Source of the DNA: Sphingomonadales bacterium
GTDB lineage: Bacteria > Pseudomonadota > Alphaproteobacteria > Sphingomonadales > Sphingomonadaceae
Reading direction: 5' to 3'
Assembly: GCA_024636595.1 (NCBI GenBank)
Contig: JAGXGT010000049.1
Location: forward strand, 1-15,820
Length of the DNA stretch: 15,820 nt
Shown here: positions 7,386 to 13,727 of the stretch, in pieces
How positions within the stretch are numbered: the first letter of the stretch is position 1
Layout of the letters: every line of letters starts with the position of its first letter
Translations under genes and position numbers: made by a program
The notes under the pieces: model-generated
What the model saw: the letters and a program-made list of their open reading frames with translations, nothing else
The model's database searches: none
Told to the model about the DNA's origin: nothing

Positions 7386-8084
7386 ATGGGCACGATGGAA
7401 CAGGTCAAAACATTGACCGGAGACGCGGAATTCCCCTGCTATGTGGCAAAGCCAGACGGCGACGCATCGGCGGCGATTATCGTCATTCAGGAGATTTTCG
7501 GGGTCAACAAGGGTATAAAAGCCAAATGCGACCACTGGGCCAGCCTTGGCTATCTGGCGATTGCCCCGGACCTCTATTGGCGGATCAACGAAGCAACGGA
7601 TCTCGATGCCGATGTCGAGGCAGAATTTCAGACCGCGCTCGATCTGATGGGCAAGTTCAACCAGGATCAGGGGATCCGCGATATCGAAGCAGCAATCCAT
7701 TTTGCCCAGAGTGAAATCGGCAGCCACAAGGTCGGCTGCGTCGGCTATTGCCTCGGCGGACGCCTCGCCTTCATGACCGCTTGCCGGACCGACGTCCGCG
7801 CATCGGTCGGCTATTATGGCGTCGGCATCGACGGTCTGCTCGGTGAGAAGCATGCCATTTCCCATGAAATCATGCTGCATATCCCCACGGCGGACGGATT
7901 TGTGTCATCAGAAGCACAATCGGCGATGCACGCAGGGCTTGACGACCATCCCAAAGTGACGCTGCACCATTATGAAGGGCTCGACCATGGCTTTGCCGCG
8001 GAATTTGGTGCCCGCCGCAACGAAATCGCGGCCAGTCTAGCCGACCGCCGCACCGAAGCCTTTTTTGAGGAACATCTGGCATGA
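7386..8084 (+). CDS. dienelactone hydrolase family protein
   Basis: The 232-residue protein matches the dienelactone hydrolase (carboxymethylenebutenolidase) fold in length and active-site layout. Cys122 lies in GYCLGG (120-125), Asp170 in PTADGF (167-172) and His201 in LDHGF (199-203). Glu36 in QEIFG (35-39) corresponds to the glutamate that activates the cysteine in the characterised enzyme, so the Cys-Asp-His triad positions are almost the classical 123/171/202. The classical reaction opens a lactone ring in chlorocatechol breakdown, but most family members have other or unknown substrates and no catechol genes are nearby. The start is fixed by the ribosome site at 7372. It overlaps the next gene by four bases (ATGA), so the two are probably co-translated. 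Confidence 0.9.
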   Translation: MGTMEQVKTLTGDAEFPCYVAKPDGDASAAIIVIQEIFGVNKGIKAKCDHWASLGYLAIAPDLYWRINEATDLDADVEAEFQTALDLMGKFNQDQGIRDIEAAIHFAQSEIGSHKVGCVGYCLGGRLAFMTACRTDVRASVGYYGVGIDGLLGEKHAISHEIMLHIPTADGFVSSEAQSAMHAGLDDHPKVTLHHYEGLDHGFAAEFGARRNEIAASLADRRTEAFFEEHLA

Positions 8085-8482
8085 GCACCGCGGACAATCT
8101 CAAGCTCTGGCATGATCATATGGAGGAAAAGAGCAAATCCGGTCTCAGCGACCAGCTTGCCGAGGATGCGGTGTTCCACTCGCCCGTCGTGCACACGCCG
8201 CAAGCCGGCAAGCCGATCGTCATGGCCTATCTGAGCGCCGCAGACGTGGTGCTGGGCAATGACAGTTTCCGCTATGTCCGCGAGATTGTCGATAATGAGG
8301 CCAATATGGCGATGCTCGAATTCGAGCTCGAGCTCGACGGCATCCACGTCAACGGCGTCGACATCATCAGCTGGAACAACGAAGGCAAGATTCAGGATTT
8401 CAAGGTGATGGTCCGACCGCTGAAGGCGATCAACAAGGTCTGGGAAGAAATGGGCAAGATGCTGGAGACGATGAAGGGTTGA
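8081..8482 (+). CDS. NTF2/SnoaL-like domain protein
   Basis: This 133-residue protein has the layout of a cone-shaped NTF2-like domain. An N-terminal helix runs through NLKLWHDHMEE, then come AEDAVFHSPVV (27-37), a helix around AYLSAADVV, and alternating strands FRYVREIVDNEANMAMLEFEL and VNGVDIISWNNEGKIQDFKVMVRP. The FHSP...P start and 'G.I..FkVm.RP' ending are common in this family. Members are small enzymes (isomerases, hydrolases) or ligand binders; a reaction cannot be assigned. The four-base overlap with the dienelactone hydrolase gene suggests the two proteins work in one pathway or on related small molecules. Confidence 0.85.
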   Translation: MSTADNLKLWHDHMEEKSKSGLSDQLAEDAVFHSPVVHTPQAGKPIVMAYLSAADVVLGNDSFRYVREIVDNEANMAMLEFELELDGIHVNGVDIISWNNEGKIQDFKVMVRPLKAINKVWEEMGKMLETMKG

Positions 8483-8513
8483 CTACCAAATTGTAGGCGT
8501 CAATCTGCATTAT

Positions 8514-9347
8514 ATGGGCAAGAGAATAATAGTCTATTGTGACGAATCCGCAAAAAAGGGAAAACACTTTTCCAACTTTTATGGCGCTACTATTTTAATG
8601 TCTGAACATCTTTATGAAATACAAAAACGACTGAATGACATCACGTATGATATGGGTTTGAACGACGAGATAAAATGGAACAATATTTCAGTCGGTAATT
8701 CCGATCGTTATCTCCAATTTGTTGATGAAGTTTTTGATCTAATCGAAGAGGGACGAATGCGAATGCGCATCATGTTCACTCACAATTACATGAGGCCCTT
8801 AGGATTGACAAAAGAGCATCGTCGAGACGCTTATTTTATTCTTTATTATCAATTTTTGAAGCATGGCCTTGGACTCCGATACTATAATCGGCAAAGCGGT
8901 GACCGCGAGTTAGAAATAATCTGCGACCAGTTTCCCACCACCGGAAACCAAGTCGAAAATTTTAAGCGCCATATCGTAGAACACAACGAACGAGCATTAG
9001 GGCGTGCGGGAATTACAATAAAACCGCAGCTAATTGGCGAAGCCAAATCTCATGCTCACATAATTCTGCAAGCAACAGATGTGATTTTGGGAAGTATGAA
9101 TTTTAGGCTGAATGACCTCCACAAAGCAAAGCCTCAGGGCAAGTTCAGGCGCGGTAAAAAGACGGTGGTAAAGGAAAAGGTATTCCGGAAGATATCGAGT
9201 CGAATAAGGAAGATATATCCAAATTTTAATATTGGAATATCAACAGGTCATAGAGGTGATATCGCTAACCGATGGAACGACCCTTACCGGCATTGGTGCT
9301 TTGAACCTGCAAATTCAGTCAGAGATGATTCCGCAGTGAAAGAATAG
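8514..9347 (+). CDS. DUF3800 domain protein, probably horizontally acquired
   Basis: The 277-residue protein begins MGKRIIVYCDES. The DUF3800 pattern shows as Asp10-Glu11 in YCDES, DEIKW (51-55), IICDQF with Asp138 (135-140) and QATDVILG with Asp189 (186-193). The separated acidic residues after beta strands look like an RNase H-like metal site; this is inference, and family activity is not firmly established as far as I know. Base and codon use are visibly AT-richer than in all neighbours, pointing to transfer. It has no good ribosome site before ATG 8514, lies 31 bases after the NTF2-like gene, and converges on the TerC gene. DUF3800 genes are often found in phage, plasmid and defence-rich regions, but no partner gene is present. 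Confidence 0.85.
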   Translation: MGKRIIVYCDESAKKGKHFSNFYGATILMSEHLYEIQKRLNDITYDMGLNDEIKWNNISVGNSDRYLQFVDEVFDLIEEGRMRMRIMFTHNYMRPLGLTKEHRRDAYFILYYQFLKHGLGLRYYNRQSGDRELEIICDQFPTTGNQVENFKRHIVEHNERALGRAGITIKPQLIGEAKSHAHIILQATDVILGSMNFRLNDLHKAKPQGKFRRGKKTVVKEKVFRKISSRIRKIYPNFNIGISTGHRGDIANRWNDPYRHWCFEPANSVRDDSAVKE

Positions 9348-9412
9348 CCCTGCACGGGCTATGATACGATCGTATCGAACAACAGGTAAACCTGAAGCTT
9401 CGCTCCGTGCAG
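9344..9412. repeat. cluster of short palindromes directly after the DUF3800 gene
   Basis: Four symmetric elements follow one another. ATAGCCC/GGGCTAT has a 5-base loop (9344-9362) and overlaps the DUF3800 stop. GATACGATCGTATC (9363-9376) is a perfect 14-mer. CAGGT/ACCTG (9383-9394) and GAAGCTTC (9394-9401) come next. In addition CTGCACGG (9350-9357) is inverted as CCGTGCAG (9405-9412), enclosing the set. The first hairpin may terminate the DUF3800 transcript. The remainder of 9348-9508 has no credible gene. Confidence 0.6.
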
Positions 9413-9482
9413 AGCCATTTCAATATACTTTCTATTGACTCGTTGTCAAGAATCTGACTCAAAATAATCCTCGAGTCGAACG

Positions 9483-9501
9483 AAAGAGGAACAGCCTCTT
9501 T
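9483..9501. terminator. possible bidirectional terminator between DUF3800 and TerC genes
   Basis: AAAGAGG (9483-9489) pairs with CCTCTTT (9495-9501) around a 5-base loop. Thymines follow on the plus strand, and on the minus strand the stem itself ends in UUU. It lies seven bases beyond the TerC stop in the convergent gap, where a shared terminator is expected. The stem is short and only partly GC. Confidence 0.45.
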
Positions 9502-9508
9502 TCGACCG

Positions 9509-10237
9509 TTAACCAAGCAGCGTGAGCACACCAATCGTCTGCTCGTCACCCAGCAAGCCGGTATAGATCATCTTGCCCGCAACATAGACAATCACCGCCA
9601 ACCCCAGATAGGCGATCCACTTGTAGCGTTCGATATATTTGGCGATGACGTTGGCGGCCAGACCCATCAGGGCGACAGACAGCAGCAAGCCGATGACCAG
9701 AATCCCCGGATGCTCGCGCGCCGCACCGGCTACGCCCAGCACATTGTCGAGGCTCATCGACACATCGGCAGCGGTAACGCCCCATACCGCACCCCAGAAG
9801 GTCTTGGTCGACTTTACGCCGCTATGTTCGTCGCCGCTGATTTCTTCCGATCCGGTGGATTCGCCTTCGTGGAAGATTTCGCGGTAGAAATTCCAGCCCA
9901 CCCACAGCAGCAGTAGGCCGCCAGCGAGAACCAGACCGACAATCTGCAGCAACTGCACCACGATCAGCGCAAATATGATCCGCAGAATCAGCGCAGCGGC
10001 AATACCGATCAGGATGACCTTGCGCCGTTGCGCCGCTGGCAAGCCACCAGCCAATGCGCCGACGACGATAGCGTTGTCGGCGGCAAAGACGAGATCGATC
10101 AGTACCACCTGCCCGAATGCGGCAAGCGCCGCAGGGGAACCGATATTGGAAAAATCATGGACAATGGCGGCCCAGATATCCGAAATCGAACCCAGGCCGG
10201 TTGCGGTAGCGGAGAAAATAGAAAGCAGTTCAATCAT
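9509..10237 (-). CDS. TerC family integral membrane protein
   Basis: The 242-residue protein is a multi-pass membrane protein with the duplicated TerC signature: VLIDLVFAADNAIVVGA (45-61, Asp54-Asn55) and ADVSMSLDNVLGVAG (157-171, Asp164-Asn165). The first half has hydrophobic helices around 40-62, 74-95 and 98-116. A charged cytoplasmic-type loop (121-146, rich in Glu/Ser) precedes helices around 150-172, 177-198 and 207-228. Family members are linked to tellurite resistance or metal, notably Mn2+, export; I cannot tell which applies. The ATG at 10237 shares a base with the stop of the upstream ABM-domain gene (TGATG), and a GTG sits one codon earlier. It is the last gene of the rho transcription unit. 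Confidence 0.9.
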   Translation of the reverse strand: MIELLSIFSATATGLGSISDIWAAIVHDFSNIGSPAALAAFGQVVLIDLVFAADNAIVVGALAGGLPAAQRRKVILIGIAAALILRIIFALIVVQLLQIVGLVLAGGLLLLWVGWNFYREIFHEGESTGSEEISGDEHSGVKSTKTFWGAVWGVTAADVSMSLDNVLGVAGAAREHPGILVIGLLLSVALMGLAANVIAKYIERYKWIAYLGLAVIVYVAGKMIYTGLLGDEQTIGVLTLLG

Positions 10238-10530
10238 CACAAAATCGATCGTCCGTAATAGTTTACAATCGGCATAGGGTCATAGAAATGGTGAAGCAAG
10301 GCGCGCCATTGCTGATATTCCGGTGACTGCCGGAAGCCGTCACGGTGCGATTCAATCGCGTCCCAAACGATCAGCAGCAAATATCGTCCCGGGTCATCGT
10401 CCGACTCTCGAACCTCGATCGACTGAAAGCCCGGCTGACTGGCAACCAGCGGCCTGGCTTTTGCCATGGCCGCTGAAAAGGCTGCGGACTGCCCTGGTCG
10501 GACTTGCAGGATAGCATGTTCGACAATCAT
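10237..10530 (-). CDS. antibiotic biosynthesis monooxygenase (ABM) domain protein
   Basis: The 97-residue protein has the dimeric alpha-beta barrel pattern of ABM proteins. It starts with strand MIVEHAILQVRPGQ, followed by helix FSAAMAKARPLVASQPGFQSIEV, strand RYLLLIVWD, then ESHRDGFRQSPEYQQWRALLHHF and a short end. The 'GF...V......Y.l...W......H...f..S..y..w' spacing is typical. The family includes small oxygenases, haem-degrading enzymes and proteins without known activity. It lacks any feature that picks one of these. It lies 18 bases after the rho stop and overlaps the TerC gene by one base, so it is probably cotranscribed with both. Confidence 0.85.
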   Translation of the reverse strand: MIVEHAILQVRPGQSAAFSAAMAKARPLVASQPGFQSIEVRESDDDPGRYLLLIVWDAIESHRDGFRQSPEYQQWRALLHHFYDPMPIVNYYGRSIL

Positions 10531-10548
10531 TGGGACAGTCCGGCAGGC

Positions 10549-11805
10549 CTATTGATTCATGCTGTCGAAGAAATCGTCGTTGGATTTGGAATCCTTCATC
10601 TTGTCGAGCAGGAATTCCATCGCGTCGATCGTACCCATCTGCATGAGAATCCGGCGCAATACCCACATTTTCTTGAGCTTCTCGTCCTCGACCAGCAATT
10701 CTTCCTTGCGGGTACCGGACTTGCCGACGTCAAGCGCCGGGAAGATGCGCTTGTCGGAAACCTTGCGATCCAGCACGATTTCCGAGTTGCCGGTGCCCTT
10801 GAATTCTTCAAAGATCACTTCGTCCATCCGGCTGCCGGTATCGATCAGCGCGGTGGCAATGATCGACAGCGAGCCGCCTTCTTCGATATTCCGGGCGGCA
10901 CCAAAAAAACGCTTCGGACGTTGCAGCGCGTTGGCGTCCACACCACCAGTAAGCACCTTGCCGGAACTTGGTACGACAGTGTTATAGGCGCGGCCGAGAC
11001 GGGTGATCGAGTCGAGCAGGATGACAACATCATGCTTGTGCTCGACCAGACGCTTGGCCTTTTCGATCACCATTTCCGCAACCTGGACGTGGCGGGTGGC
11101 GGGTTCATCAAAGGTCGAGCTGATCACTTCACCCTTCACCGAACGCTGCATGTCGGTCACTTCTTCCGGCCGCTCGTCGATCAGCAGCACCATCAGATAG
11201 ACTTCCGGATGATTGTCGGTAATCGCCTTCGCAATATTCTGCAGCAACACGGTTTTACCGGTCCGCGGCGGTGCCACGATCAAGGCGCGCTGGCCCTTGC
11301 CCTGCGGCGAGATAATATCGATCACCCGAGCAGACTTGTCCTTTTCGGTTGGATCGAGACTGTCGAGCTTCAGCTTCTCGTCGGGATAGAGCGGTGTGAG
11401 ATTGTCGAAATTGACGCGGTGACGGACGGCATCCGGATCATCAAAATTGATCGAGATCAGTTTGGTCAGCGCGAAATAACGCTCGCCATCGCGCGGCGCC
11501 CGGATTTCGCCTTCAACCGTATCGCCGGTGCGCAGGCCGAATTTGCGAACTTGGTTCGGAGAGACATAAATATCATCGGGACCGGCGAGATAATTGGCAT
11601 CGGCGGAGCGCAGGAAACCAAAACCGTCGGTCAGCACTTCAATCGTGCCAACACCCATGATCTGCTCGTCATTGTCCGCCAGTTCCTTGAGAATGGCGAA
11701 CATCAAATCCTGTTTGCGCAGGGTGGAGGCACCCTCGACGCCCAGCTCTTCGGCCATCGAGACCAGGTCAGCGGGCGATTTTTGTTTTAATTCTTTTAAA
11801 TGCAT
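10549..11805 (-). CDS. rho: transcription termination factor Rho
   Basis: Rho is the hexameric RNA-dependent ATPase that ends transcription at rut-containing RNAs. The 418-residue length matches E. coli Rho. It has the N-terminal helical segment, the cold-shock-like RNA-binding domain (GFGFLRS 61-67, DDIYVSPNQVRKFGLR 77-92), Walker A APPRTGKT (178-185) and Walker B VILLD (261-265). The Q-loop region VLTGGVDANAL (284-294) and R-loop KGTGNSE (336-342) follow. There is no long Arg/Gly-rich insertion of the type seen in actinobacteria. The start ATG 11805 is preceded only by a weak GGA. A 146-base leader separates it from hemJ, consistent with the known autoregulation of rho genes. Confidence 0.98.
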   Translation of the reverse strand: MHLKELKQKSPADLVSMAEELGVEGASTLRKQDLMFAILKELADNDEQIMGVGTIEVLTDGFGFLRSADANYLAGPDDIYVSPNQVRKFGLRTGDTVEGEIRAPRDGERYFALTKLISINFDDPDAVRHRVNFDNLTPLYPDEKLKLDSLDPTEKDKSARVIDIISPQGKGQRALIVAPPRTGKTVLLQNIAKAITDNHPEVYLMVLLIDERPEEVTDMQRSVKGEVISSTFDEPATRHVQVAEMVIEKAKRLVEHKHDVVILLDSITRLGRAYNTVVPSSGKVLTGGVDANALQRPKRFFGAARNIEEGGSLSIIATALIDTGSRMDEVIFEEFKGTGNSEIVLDRKVSDKRIFPALDVGKSGTRKEELLVEDEKLKKMWVLRRILMQMGTIDAMEFLLDKMKDSKSNDDFFDSMNQ

Positions 11806-11912
11806 GGAGTTTTATCCAGATATGTCAGGAGGTTATTTCTTAAATTCGCATGTGCGCAGCGGATCGCTGTATTCAATTCACATGAAAGATCGCCCGGACG
11901 GGCTTTGGCCGG

Positions 11913-11941
11913 TAATTACGCCTTTGTGATTTCGGTGTCAA
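11913..11941 (-). promoter_or_regulatory. candidate promoter of rho
   Basis: On the minus strand a perfect -35 hexamer TTGACA (11941-11936) is followed after 17 bases by TAATTA (11918-11913). The -10 is poor by E. coli rules, but alphaproteobacterial -10 elements are weakly conserved. Transcription would begin near 11905 and give a leader of about 100 bases before rho. Confidence 0.4.
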
Positions 11942-11951
11942 CTAGGCCTGA

Positions 11952-12395
11952 TCAAAATGGTTTGATGATCACCAATATGACAATGATCGCGGCGGTGATA
12001 CCGGGCACTTCGTTGACTAGCCGCAAGGCCTTGTCGGTCATCGTCCGCTCGCCTCGAGCCAGCTTTTTCACATAGCCAATCATCCAGCCATGGTAGCCAG
12101 TCAACAACAGCACGACGAGCAATTTGGCGTGGAACCAGCCCTGACTGAACGCGCCAATATTATAAGCGAGCAGCAATCCGACGACCCAGACGATCACCAG
12201 CGACGGGTTGAGAATGATTTTACGCAGCTTGCCCTCGCGCTCGATCCATTTGGCGTCCTCTTCCGAACCTACCGCGCATTCCTGATGGTAGACGAAGAAG
12301 CGCGGCATCATGAACAGCCCAGCCATCCAGAAGATCACAAAGATGATATGGGCGGATTTTAGCCAGAGATAGAGCATCGACAGAATTTCATTCAT
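11952..12395 (-). CDS. hemJ: protoporphyrinogen oxidase HemJ
   Basis: HemJ oxidises protoporphyrinogen IX to protoporphyrin IX in the membrane and replaces HemG/HemY in many alphaproteobacteria. The 147-residue protein has four hydrophobic segments: about 5-31, 62-78, 88-104 and 132-145. It contains the family motif around KSAHIIFVIFWMAGLFMMPR (13-32), VYHQE, and a loop with ILNPSL. The conserved histidines near the first helix are in place. The ATG overlaps the hemE stop by four bases (ATGA), so two steps of haem synthesis are translationally linked here. Confidence 0.93.
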   Translation of the reverse strand: MNEILSMLYLWLKSAHIIFVIFWMAGLFMMPRFFVYHQECAVGSEEDAKWIEREGKLRKIILNPSLVIVWVVGLLLAYNIGAFSQGWFHAKLLVVLLLTGYHGWMIGYVKKLARGERTMTDKALRLVNEVPGITAAIIVILVIIKPF

Positions 12396-13426
12396 GGTCT
12401 CACAAGTGTAAGCAGCTTTTCGACATGTTCAATGGGCGTGTCGGGCAAAATGCCGTGGCCGAGGTTGAAAATGTGCGGCCGGTCTTCAAAAACGTCGAGG
12501 ATATGCCGCACAGATTTTTCCAGGGCATCGCCACCGGCAATCAGCGCCAGCGGATCCAGATTGCCTTGAACGGGAAGATGCGCAGGCAAATATTTATCCG
12601 CCCAGACCGGATCAACCGTTTCATCAAGACCAATGGCGCTCGCTCCCGTTTCGCTTGCATAAGCGATTAGTTTCGCGCCCGCGCCCTTGGGAAAGCCGAT
12701 GATCGGCAAATCCGGATGCACAGCCTTCAGCCGCGCTATGATCGCTGCATTGGGAGCAATTACCCATTTTTCAAATTGCGCCGGCGATAGCGATCCGGCC
12801 CAGCTGTCGAACAGTTGCACGGCATCGACGCCGGATTCGATCTGGCCGAGCAGATAGGTCACGGTATTTTCGACAATCGCATTGATCAGCTCGGAAAAGG
12901 CAGATTCATCCTGATAGGCAAAGCAGCGGGTCGCTGCCTGGTCCTTGCTGCCCTGCCCGTTGACCATATAGGTCGCGATCGTCCAGGGACTTCCGGCGAA
13001 ACCCATGAAGGTCGTTTTGTTGTCGAGCTGTGCGGCGACGGCACGAACGGTTGCGTATATAGCCTCAAAATGCTCAGGAGCACCCTCCAGAGAGGCCAAA
13101 GACGCGTCCAGCAACCTCGGTGCCAGCCGGGGTCCTTCCCCTGCTTCAAACCACAGCTTCTGGCCCATCGCATGCGGGACAATCAAAATGTCGGAAAACA
13201 GGATTGCCCCGTCGAATCCAAAACGCCTGATCGGTTGCATGGTGACTTCGGCAGCGGCCTCAGCATCATAGCAAAGTTCCAGAAATCCGCCTTTTTGCGC
13301 CCGCAACTCTCGATATTCCGGCAAATAGCGGCCCGCCTGGCGCATCAGCCAGACCGGTGTTTGTTTCGTCTTCCTGCCGAGCAGAGTCTGTAGCAGAATT
13401 TTGTTTGAATCGATTCCATTCGACAT
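12392..13426 (-). CDS. hemE: uroporphyrinogen decarboxylase HemE
   Basis: HemE converts uroporphyrinogen III to coproporphyrinogen III in haem synthesis. The signature PVWLMRQAGRYLPEYR lies at 24-39, followed by ILFSDILIVPHAMG (75-88), GFAGSPWTIATYM and GFPKGAGA. I start at ATG 13426 (MSNGIDSNKILLQ), giving 344 residues, the usual family length. Longer frames reaching ATG 13444 or 13528 would translate the AT-rich origin segment into an N-terminal tail unlike any HemE. No clear Shine-Dalgarno sequence precedes 13426. A hemE gene flanking the origin is a known arrangement in Caulobacter, where its promoter lies inside oriC. Confidence 0.95.
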   Translation of the reverse strand: MSNGIDSNKILLQTLLGRKTKQTPVWLMRQAGRYLPEYRELRAQKGGFLELCYDAEAAAEVTMQPIRRFGFDGAILFSDILIVPHAMGQKLWFEAGEGPRLAPRLLDASLASLEGAPEHFEAIYATVRAVAAQLDNKTTFMGFAGSPWTIATYMVNGQGSKDQAATRCFAYQDESAFSELINAIVENTVTYLLGQIESGVDAVQLFDSWAGSLSPAQFEKWVIAPNAAIIARLKAVHPDLPIIGFPKGAGAKLIAYASETGASAIGLDETVDPVWADKYLPAHLPVQGNLDPLALIAGGDALEKSVRHILDVFEDRPHIFNLGHGILPDTPIEHVEKLLTLVRP

Positions 13427-13442
13427 AGAGAGACGGTCATCC

Positions 13443-13473
13443 ATTATATTATATATTAGTATTATTATAAATT
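13443..13473. other. AT-rich stretch, candidate DNA-unwinding element
   Basis: Thirty of 31 bases are A or T, with the repeated pattern ATTAT/TATAT, adjoining the hemE start. It is by far the most AT-rich run in the window. It may also hold hemE promoter -10 elements, since several TATAAT-like hexamers read on the minus strand. Confidence 0.55.
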
Positions 13474-13532
13474 GTTGTTGATGATAGAGCGTGGAAAATG
13501 CGGTAACCTGCCAGCGCCGCAAATACAAACAG

Positions 13533-13617
13533 ATTGACAGATAGCGGTTAACGCAAATTTAACCGATTCTTATATTTCATCCCCGCTATCCACAGACTGT
13601 GGATCGAATCTGTCAAT
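13533..13617. repeat. 10-base inverted repeat ATTGACAGAT / ATCTGTCAAT flanking the CtrA-type site and first DnaA boxes
   Basis: ATTGACAGAT (13533-13542) returns as its exact reverse complement at 13608-13617. Each arm contains TTGACA, one per strand, pointing inward. Each could be a -35 element or a protein-binding half-site; the plus-strand copy is followed 17 bases later by a weak ATTTAA. Confidence 0.7.
13548..13562. promoter_or_regulatory. CtrA-type binding site TTAA-N7-TTAA
   Basis: TTAACGCAAATTTAA has both half-sites intact with the exact 7-base spacing of the Caulobacter CtrA consensus. In Caulobacter CtrA binds such sites in the origin, blocks initiation and represses the hemE promoter. 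Here it sits between the AT-rich run and the DnaA-box-like motifs, and overlaps a possible rightward promoter. Confidence 0.65.
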
Positions 13618-13636
13618 GTTCGTTGGCTGTGGATCG
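13586..13636. other. cluster of DnaA-box-like nonamers
   Basis: CTATCCACA (13586-13594, plus) differs from TTATCCACA at one base. TGTGGATCG occurs at 13598-13606 and 13628-13636; on the minus strand it reads CGATCCACA, one base from the TGATCCACA box I recall from Caulobacter. The first two form the symmetric pair ATCCACA-gac-TGTGGAT. CTGTGGATCGA repeats exactly 30 bases apart, about three helical turns. Confidence 0.65.
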
Positions 13637-13727
13637 ATTGGCCGGAATCGGGGAAGACTATCGCCGGACCACTTATCCCCGCTTTCATCCCTTGCTTTAT
13701 CCCCCGTGAAATCACAAAGCTTAGCGG

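Larger units (their letters stand above)
13427..13727. other. oriC: probable chromosomal replication origin (oriC)
   Basis: This is the longest gene-free stretch of the window and lies between divergent hemE and ppsR, the place of the origin in Caulobacter and other alphaproteobacteria. It contains a 31-base AT run (13443-13473), three DnaA-box-like nonamers (13586-13636) and two TTATCCCC motifs (13673, 13697). It also has one perfect CtrA-type site (13548-13562) and GANTC sites at 13565, 13606 and 13645. Chromosomal parS sites and parAB lie 8-12 kb away. The boxes are degenerate, so the call rests on the combination plus synteny. Confidence 0.8.

Noticed and set aside
9319..9549. 76-residue minus-strand frame in the DUF3800-TerC gap
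   Set aside because: It overlaps both gene ends and the palindrome cluster, has no ribosome site, and its sequence shows no domain.
10504..11790. 428-residue plus-strand open frame
   Set aside because: It is antisense to rho over its whole length and its protein is rich in His/Arg/Gln with no known domain, as expected of a shadow frame.
11787..11799. TTAA-N5-TTAA in the rho start region as a CtrA site
   Set aside because: The spacing is five rather than seven bases and it lies within the first rho codons, which encode Lys-rich sequence.
11811..11819. TTATCCAGA as a DnaA box
   Set aside because: A single near-match in the rho leader without companions; expected by chance in this length.
13427..13528. 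34-residue N-terminal extension of HemE
   Set aside because: It would be translated from the AT-rich origin segment, is unlike HemE N-termini and lacks a ribosome site; ATG 13426 gives the normal length.
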